NCBI RefSeq assembly: GCF_964656455.1
Contig: NC_135720.1
Location: forward strand, 101,010,696-101,074,695
DNA length: 64,000 nucleotides
From: Halichoerus grypus
Taxonomy: Eukaryota > Chordata > Mammalia > Carnivora > Phocidae
Direction: 5' to 3'
The stretch's first letter is position 1, and every line of letters starts with the position of its first letter. Positions 57,385 through 64,000 of the stretch are shown here, one piece after another. A program made the translations under genes and the position numbers. Under the pieces are notes generated by a model, which did not search any database, had not been told where the DNA came from, and saw only the letters and a list, made by a program, of their open reading frames with translations.

Positions 57385-57600
57385 AAATTCATTGAGGTCT
57401 TGCTTTTCCCAGACACTGAGTTAAGTATCTTAATTTTTATAGAAAATTCCTTTCACCAGCAAGGTAACCATTAAGGCCTAGAGAAGTTAGGTCACCAAAT
57501 GTCACAAAGTTACCAAAGATGGAGCCAGAGCAAATCATGTTGTGTCGAACCCCAAAGCCCTTCTCCTAAACAGGATACCACATTGTCTCCCACAGATTTG
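57385..57600 (-). mobile_element. MIR SINE remnant, antisense
   Basis: AGACACTGAGTTAAGTATCT, CTAGAGAAGTTAGGTCACCA, AATGTCACAAAGTTACCAAA and GATGGAGCCAGAGCAAATCA follow the antisense MIR order. Diverged. Confidence 0.65.
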
Positions 57601-58314
57601 AATCTATAGGACTGTGGGGAAATATAAGGAGTCTCTGGGTAGATATGCTCACACTGAGGTGACTGCAAATCACTCAAGTAGATAATTAGTGATAAAATTA
57701 GAGGTCATGGCTGCAGATGGGTAGTTAGAAATTTTACAAATAAGAGATTTTCATTGAAACCATGAGAATGATTTAAATCTCTAGTGGAAAGAAGATACAG
57801 AGAAAGGACAGAGGGTGAAAAAGAGAACACTGGCACTATTTATATATAACTACTTAGAAGGTAAATTTAGAATATCATAAAAAAATCAAATATTTTTAAA
57901 CATACACTTTTCTGTGAGAAAACAGCAAACTTTTGTGTCATGAAAATAAAGAGCATTTTGTGTATAGATTGAGCTAATGATACGAACATTAAAATATTTT
58001 ATAATTAATATCCTGGCCAAAGGATTACATAACATATAGAATGAGCATTTCATTAGGGTCAGGCTTCTGTGGTTTGAAAATTTTCTTGCAAAATGAATGA
58101 GAAACTTCATGGAATATGTGTTCTGTTTTGTTTTTTGTCTTAAATCTCTATCTATCTTCTGAATCTTTAGAAGCAAACCTTTTTGTCCCCGCAATACGAT
58201 GGTGGTGGTAGTGGTGATAGTGGTCAGTGTGACTAACATTTACTAAACATATACAATCTGCTAGAGTTCTAAATATTTTTTAAGTAATGCTCATTATGAT
58301 AATAAGAAATATAT
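57601..58314. other. Unassigned sequence
   Basis: Nothing recognised beyond a short GGTGGTGGTAGTGGTGATAG stretch at 58200. Confidence 0.45.
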
Positions 58315-59125
58315 ATTTTGGTTTTCATCCCAGCTCCTGGCCACAGCTCCTACAATACCTGTAATTTCCTGTGATAAAGATAAAGGACTATCTTTTGTCA
58401 TATTATTTGGATTTTGTCCCAGGCTCCTAAACCAGCTGCAGAGAAAGAAGGGTGAAAGGAACTCCTTTTGTTATTCAGAACAGGTGCTTTCAACCGCACC
58501 TGAGTTTATATTAAATTAGAGGATTTTTTTGAAAAACCCCTGAGGATTGGGGGAGTGAACTGGGAACTGCTTGCTAAAGGAATCAACCATGTGATTAGAG
58601 GGCTGGAATTTTTAGCCCCATTCCCTGACCTCCAGGAAGGGGAAAGAGCTGGAGATTGAGTTTATTATCAGTCATTCCTAAGTGGTGAAGCCTTCATAAA
58701 AAAAACCCTCACTGAAGGGGTTTGGGGAGCTTCCAGACTGGGAAACACATGGGGGTGCTAAGAGGGTGGTGCCCCTTCCCCATACCTTGTTCTGTTCATC
58801 TTTTCCATTTCAGTTGTATTTTTTGTAATCTAGTAAGTAAATCATTTTCATGAGTCCTGTGAGCCCTACAAGCAAATTATTGAACTCATGGAAGGGGTCA
58901 TGGAAACCCCCAATTTATAGCCATACAACCTGAGACTTGAGATTGTCATCTAAGTGGGGCAGGTAGTCTTATGGGACTAAACTCTTAACCTGTGGGGTCT
59001 GCATTAACTCTAGGTAGACAGTGTTAGGACTGAATTGTATTGTAGGACATTCAGTTGGTGTTCACAGGGTTGGAAAATTGCTAGTTGTGAAAAATCCACG
59101 CATTTGGTGTCAAAGTGTTGTTGTG
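58315..59125 (+). mobile_element. Solo LTR of an endogenous retrovirus (MER21-like, ERVL-type)
   Basis: ACCATGTGATTAGAGGGCTG, CCATTCCCTGACCTCCAGGA, AGCCTTCATAAAAAAAACCC, GGGGAGCTTCCAGACTGG, GAGTCCTGTGAGCCCTACA, CTGTGGGGTCTGCATTAAC and GCATTTGGTGTCAAAGTG are the ordered landmarks of a known mammalian LTR. The name is from memory and may be off by a subfamily. No retroviral internal sequence adjoins it. Confidence 0.72.
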
Positions 59126-59139
59126 AGTAGGGAAAAAAA

Positions 59140-59325
59140 ACCCTTCATTTTATCATTTATTCATTTAATCCTCATAACTTTATAAGGGAGAAACAGTTAC
59201 TTTCATTTTTAAGCTGAGGAAACGGAGACATGAAGAGGTTAATTTTCCCAAAGTGTGCAGCTAGTAAGAAGGTTCCTCGTTAGGTAATCTGACTCAGCAC
59301 TCCTCCATACTGGCTCCCTTACTGA
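59140..59325 (-). mobile_element. MIR SINE remnant, antisense
   Basis: ATTTAATCCTCATAACTTTA, AAGCTGAGGAAACGGAGACA, GAAGAGGTTAATTTTCCCAA and GTGTGCAGCTAGTAAGAAGG follow antisense MIR in order. Confidence 0.78.
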
Positions 59326-59524
59326 ATTAAGAAGATCATTCTCTCAGGGAGAATGGTGTCCACAGTAAGGTATAAGCTCGCTTTACTCACAGTATTTACT
59401 TGCTTGAAATCATCCCTAAAACCAGGAAAATAGTATTAAAACACTAATTCCAAAAGGCTGAGATGAATACTTAGGTAAAGCCATGTCCTAAATAGAAAAA
59501 TAATAGAAAATATTAGGAAGAAAA

Positions 59525-59986
59525 TGTAGAGGTAGGAAATTTTTCCCTTCTTGCCCTCTAGGTTTTTTGGCTAGCCTAAAAATTAAATTTCTGTAAAACA
59601 GATTACCAGGAGAAAAACAAATATTGTATGTACGGAGGCCCATAAAAGTATGAGACTCTCCAGCAGCTAGGTAATTGAAGCTTATATATCATCCTGAGCT
59701 AAGGAAAAGGGGATGGGGGTCTGGGGTCTCAAAAGGGAGCTAAGAAAAGCAGATATTTGGTAAACCAAATGTTTACCATGCCATGCAGATACATATTTTG
59801 GATATAAAAAGTTATTTTTGGTAATAGCTCTTTTCTTGGTACAGGTCCCTTTACTAAATTCTTTTAGGCAGTTAAGGGGGAGGTAAAAAGTCTTCCTCTG
59901 TCTTCTGGGCCCTGATTGTTTCCAATTCAAAATAATCCACGTATCTAGGTGGCACATTCTGGGGTGGTATATTCTGCTCTCCCTCA
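59525..59986 (-). mobile_element. Solo ERV LTR, antisense (pair member 1)
   Basis: It runs TG...CA over 462 bp. Read on the minus strand it has GAATGTGCCACCTAGATACG, ACTGCCTAAAAGAATTTAG, AAAGAGCTATTACCAAAAAT, TATATAAGCTTCAATTACC and ends CCTAGAGGGCAAGAAGGGAA, AATTTCCTACC. Every block has a counterpart in the sense LTR at 62997-63684, so the two belong to one family. No gag, pol or env sequence adjoins, so it is a solo LTR. The 91-codon frame within it is not a gene. Confidence 0.85.
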
Positions 59987-60859
59987 GAAACTAATCATAC
60001 TGTGCAAAAAGAAATTATATATATGAAAACCTTTTAGAAGTGGAGGCCATGAATCACAAACAGGAACACATAACAAGGATCCAGTATTACCAATCCAGAC
60101 TAGCCTCCTGTAGGAAACATCCTCCTCCACCTTCTTCATCACTGTTCTACCTCGGTTTTCCTTCATCCAGTCTGGCCTACTCCAGCTGTTCATCCCCTCT
60201 ACCCCCAAGGTGTCTTTCATATTGCAAATGGAATCATATACCTCTTATTCTTTCAAAACGTGCCCTAATGTTTTACAATTGCTTTAATGTGACAAATACA
60301 CTTTCAAAACCTGCCCCCAGTTCTTCTTTTCCCTTTCCCTTTCATTTTCCACCTACATGAAGAATATTCAAAAGGCTGCTATAGGAATACAACTAAGACT
60401 TTGCCTCTAAAATTCTATGTCTATATCTGAAAGGCCTTTATTTTTCTCTGCCTCTCAAGCTACTACTTATTTTTCAGGACATAATACAAATTTATTATAA
60501 AGCTTAATGTAAAAATACCCCCCCCTCCAGTTAGTCTCTCTCTTATTCTCCTAACACACTGTGTACCGAGTTTCCTCATACAACCCCTCCCACTGTATCA
60601 CATATGTATCCCCACCACCACCAACTTGTGAGCTCAAAGGAAGAAACTCTTTATGCTCCTTTGGAGTCTAAACAAATAAGCAGAGTGCTTAAGACATAGA
60701 TTTTCAATGAACAAATGTTTATTTATTTGAATCACTGGGAAATCAATGAAATCAGTGAACTTCCATGAAACAAAGATTCATTTTTTAAAAGTTACACTTA
60801 AGCCACTTGTATAGTTAAACCATACTTATGTATCATGTGGACAGACCTTGGTCAGGAGG
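59987..60859. other. Unassigned sequence between LTR and MIR
   Basis: No retroviral interior and no exon recognised. C- and T-rich stretches lie at 60121-60210 and 60310-60355. Confidence 0.45.
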
Positions 60860-61075
60860 GAGGGATGACTGTGCTTTAATTCCAGCTACACTACTTTTGT
60901 TAACCCAACCAAATGAACTTTAACATTCATTTAATTTTTTCTCTACTCACTTCCTAATCTGTGAAATACAAATAACATTCTGTGTTCTCAACTCATAGAA
61001 CTATCATGAAGATGAAGTAGAATAATACAGTTGAAAGCACTTTAAAAACTATCTAGTGCCACATCCAGATAAGCA
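60860..61075 (+). mobile_element. MIR SINE remnant
   Basis: TAATTCCAGCTACACTACTT, CTTCCTAATCTGTGAAATAC and ACTCATAGAACTATCATGAA followed by AGCACTTTAAAAACTATCTA match sense MIR order. The head and tail are decayed. Confidence 0.65.
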
Positions 61076-61082
61076 CACAGAT

Positions 61083-61139
61083 ACACACACACACACACAC
61101 ATATATATGTAATAATATATATATATATATATATATATT
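61083..61139. repeat. (CA)n(TA)n compound microsatellite
   Basis: (AC)n is followed by ATATATATGTAATA and then (TA)n, about 57 bp in all. Confidence 0.95.
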
Positions 61140-62996
61140 ATTACCTAAGAGGGATCAGCCTGCAGAGGGCTAAGTTGAAAGACTGGCATTTCAGGTGTGT
61201 TGAAATCAGGTACTGAACTGGGGCAGAGGTTTCTAGACTGAACGGTCGGAAAGACATGCAGAAATTTTGGGCTATTGGGAGCTGGGGTCTAGAGTAGGCT
61301 ATGAAGTAGAAGAAAAGAGACAAGTGTCATCTTAAAAAAATAATTTTGCTGAAGGTTCAACTGAAATTTGTGTCCTCACCAAAGGTGAATTTTTCTATCT
61401 TACATTTTGGAAGAGAAATAATTCTCCTTCTAAGAATTTAGGGAAAATAGTTTTCCATAAGGAGTTTTGTGTCCCTGATTCGGTGGTGGAAAATCAACTC
61501 ACTTCGCTTCTGTGTTAGATTTAAAAATTTAGTGTATGTTTTCAACGTTCTCTATTTTAAACTAATGTGTACAGAAAATTATTTTGAAAAGTTCAGTTGT
61601 TTAAAAAATGCCTTTTAGACAGAATGTTATAAAATCTGAAGTTGTATAGCAGAAGTAGTGATTGGTAGGCTGCAATTTGACTTGACTGAAATTTACTTTC
61701 CAAAGAAATAATTTTTTTTTATTTTAGAAAGACATAAAAGTTTTAAATATAGTTTGAATAATTTCATTAAAGAGAGTAAATTGTTTTACCTAAAATGGCA
61801 TTCTATGGATTCCCCTCATAATATTTTCTTAGTGTTGCCAGGGTTTAATTAATTTGTAAATTATATTGAGACCTTTGACCCCAAACTGTAATGAAACTGC
61901 AGACTATTTTTGCATTATGATTTCTGAAAGAGATTCTTTATGACTCTAGGGACAAACAGTATGTGAGATGCTGCCATCATGAAGGTAATAAAATTTGCTT
62001 ATAGTAATTTCTTCTATATTTGAGTTAATTTTAATCATCAGTGTGATTGCATTTTGTATGCATGTATGATTCACCCTTGTAATATCAAGTGTAGTTCCAT
62101 CTCAGACCTGCTAGATTATGTTTCTTTCATTGATTTTACACTTGAGAGTTCTTTGTAAAGAACCATCTGGGGTCTGAATGTAAAGAATTATAATTCCCAT
62201 CAGACTTTTAATTTATTAGAAATCACTCAGGGCTGAGGAAGTTTGGTTAAGAAATGACCAATGTGGTCTCAAGAGCCTATCTGTGTCTTGGCTAACTGCC
62301 AAGAAAGGGAAGATTGCTTCTGAATATTGGCATACCATACATATAATTTTGCTTGTGTTAAAGTACAGTTTTTTGGCTTGTCCATTTCATTTGTCCCCTG
62401 TCCCCTCACCTACCCAGTGCCAGACAAACTTTTCATAAAATCCCTTATATTGACTGTACTTTTCGCAGCTCACAAGATTCTTTTACTTATGAACCATTTT
62501 TGTTTTATTTTATCCATACAGAAGCCTAAAAATTCTCCATATATTTCTTTAAACAATAAAAACAAAAAACAGGATTGTAACTGCTTGCTTCTTTGTCATA
62601 ATCTTAGACATTTGGTATTTTCCCCATAATTTATTAAAGAGGTGTTGTACTTCCCTGATGCACAATTTTTATCATTTTATGCAGCTTATTAGTAAAGCTA
62701 TTAGTAATGGATATTCATCATGTTTGAAAATATTTGGATGCTATTTGAATCCCCTCCAAATATTTAATTCTCAACTCCATATTGTACTTTTCGGCATTCA
62801 TACTATGCCACTTCCCCTTAATCAAGCAAAAATCCATTAAGCATTCAATGTTTAAGTATCTTTATTACTTTAGATTTGTATTATAACTATAATTAAGTCA
62901 CTATCGAAACCCTAAATAAGACTTTTTTTTTCTGTTCTTTTTCCTTCTCTATTCTAACATTAAGAAACGCTAGGGTTTCTAGAAGTTTCTATCTCA
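61140..62996. other. Unassigned AT-rich sequence
   Basis: I recognise no gene or repeat over 1.8 kb. The 100-codon open frame at 62327-62629 has no family signature. Confidence 0.45.
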
Positions 62997-63684
62997 TGTG
63001 AAGAGGTTCAAAACAAGTCTTCCCAAAATGTGCCACTTTGGCATGTGGACTATTTTGAGTTGAAGGCAATCAAGAGCCAGCAGATTCAAGAAAAAGTTTT
63101 ACCTCTCCCATAAACTACCTAAAAGAACTTAGATAGGGGGCCTGGCCCAGCAAGAGAGCTATTACCAAGAGATCATTTTTAAAAAATATTTTATTTATTT
63201 ATTTGACAGAGAGAGAGATAGCGAGAACAGGAACACAAGCAGGGGGAGTGGGAGAGGGAGAAGCAGGCTTCCTGCTGAGCAGGGAGCCTCATGTGGGGCT
63301 CGATCCCAGGATCCTGGATCATGACCTGAGCCGAAGGCAGATGCTTAACGACTGAGCCACCCAGTGCCCCAAGATCATTTTTATCTGAATGACCTATCTA
63401 TATGGCAGGACAAATACCTAATTACCAAACATCTGTTCTTCTTACCACCCTGTGAATTACCCTCTGTCCCTTTAAAGCTTCAGGCCCCTATCCCATTCCC
63501 TAGGTCAGGATGGCATATAAGCTTCAATTGCCCAGCTTGCCCTTGAACCTCATTGCTTTTTGGAGGCTCTACAGTATGCAAATAAATTAGTTTTTCTCTA
63601 GTTAATCCGTCTTATGTCAATTTGATTATTAGACTAGCCAAAGAACCTAGAAGGGTAAAGAAAAAAAATTTCCTCTTTTATACA
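62997..63684 (+). mobile_element. Solo ERV LTR, sense, split by a can-SINE (pair member 2)
   Basis: It runs TG...CA. After removing the SINE and one TSD copy it is about 486 bp. Blocks are AAATGTGCCACTTTGGCATG, AAACTACCTAAAAGAACTTA, AGAGCTATTACCAAGAGATC, GCATATAAGCTTCAATTGCC, TGCAAATAAATTAG and AACCTAGAAGGGTAAAG. The block CAAATAAA near 63579 is the likely polyadenylation signal, and GGCATATAAG near 63511 is a likely TATA-type box. It is the same family as 59525-59986, in opposite orientation. Confidence 0.85.
63182..63371 (-). mobile_element. can-SINE, antisense, inserted in an LTR, exact TSD
   Basis: It has TATTTTATTTATTTATTTGA, GAAGCAGGCTTCCTGCTGAG, GGGGCTCGATCCCAGGATCC and ends GAGCCACCCAGTGCCCC. 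AGATCATTTTTA flanks it exactly (63170-63181 and 63372-63383). It must be younger than the LTR that it splits. Confidence 0.96.
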
Positions 63685-64000
63685 TGCATTATTTCCAGTA
63701 AAATTGTTCTTTAATTAAATAATGTAGAGTGATTTATATATATATGTCACTTGGTAAGATTTTCTTTATGTCTTTACCTTTACAAATATATAAAAATGTA
63801 CTTGTCACATTGTGTGTTCTGACTTTAGATTTAGATCATAATGCTTACGTTAATACCAGATAAATATATTTTCCTACACATACTGAATCCTTTTCTGCAG
63901 GATGCTCTTGATCAGAATAGTGTCTGTAGAAAGTCTCTGACCAACAATTTCTTCAGAAGAAACCTTTTGGAATAAGGGGGTTGCAGAGTTTTGAAAGGAG
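63685..64000. other. Unassigned sequence at the window end
   Basis: AT-rich, nothing recognised. Confidence 0.4.

Noticed and set aside
59525..63684. A complete ERV provirus bounded by the two related LTRs
   Set aside because: The LTRs are in opposite orientation and I see no gag, pol or env-like coding sequence between them.
1..64000. CRISPR array, operon, phage or other prokaryotic system
   Set aside because: No evenly spaced direct repeats with unique spacers, no operon-like gene runs, and the SINE/L1/MIR/L2 content is mammalian.

Overview
The window is AT-rich mammalian nuclear DNA with no host exon, tRNA, rRNA or CpG-island promoter that I can recognise. It reads as an intergenic or deep intronic gene desert built from transposon insertions of several ages. 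At least eleven tRNA-Lys-type carnivore SINEs (can-SINEs, head GGGGCRCCTGGGTGGCTCAG, tail with AAATAAATAAA and CTTTAAA) point to Carnivora. The SINE body (CTGCCTTCGGCTCAGGTCA ... GGGCTCCCTGCT) and the L1 3' end look like the caniform, non-canid type (bear, seal or mustelid relatives). That placement comes from remembered family features, not from a search.

Layout. 1-480: LTR-like sequence. 515-1870: an old antisense L1 split by a can-SINE. 2187-2387: can-SINE. 5641-6900: a very old antisense L1 3' end. 7908-8115: can-SINE. 8816-9038: a short young L1 3' fragment with an exact 12-bp target-site duplication (TSD). 10086-10320: LTR-like remnant. 10967-17992: a full-length, about 7.0 kb young L1 on the minus strand, bounded by an exact 14-bp TSD. 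It has a GC-rich 5'UTR, ORF1, and an ORF2 broken by at least five frameshifts, a nonsense codon and a change at an endonuclease active-site residue. 18025-20060: L2, can-SINE, MER5-like and MIR remnants. 20205-22200: LTR-like and unassigned sequence. 24372-25616: can-SINE and an old sense L1 piece holding a tiny secondary L1 insertion. 26388-30712: a 4.3 kb old antisense L1. 31388-41370: can-SINEs (including the best-preserved one, with an exact 19-bp TSD at 35522-35784), L2 and MIR. 42703-43206: a DNA transposon with terminal inverted repeats. 44398-45178: can-SINE and LTR-like repeat. 47758-53850: a second full-length-type L1, plus strand, with a large internal ORF2 deletion and two later insertions nested in it. 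53879-61139: AT-rich satellites, LTRs and MIRs. 59525-59986 and 62997-63684: two solo LTRs of one family in opposite orientation, the second split by a can-SINE.

No genes here work together as a pathway. The only coding capacity is that of L1 elements (ORF1 RNA-binding chaperone; ORF2 endonuclease plus reverse transcriptase), and every copy is inactivated. The can-SINEs would have used L1 machinery in trans, which fits their A-rich tails and TSDs. I found no convincing new biological system. The most informative features are the insertion chronology, the TSD-dated insertions, the inverted solo-LTR pair and a few unexplained unique stretches.
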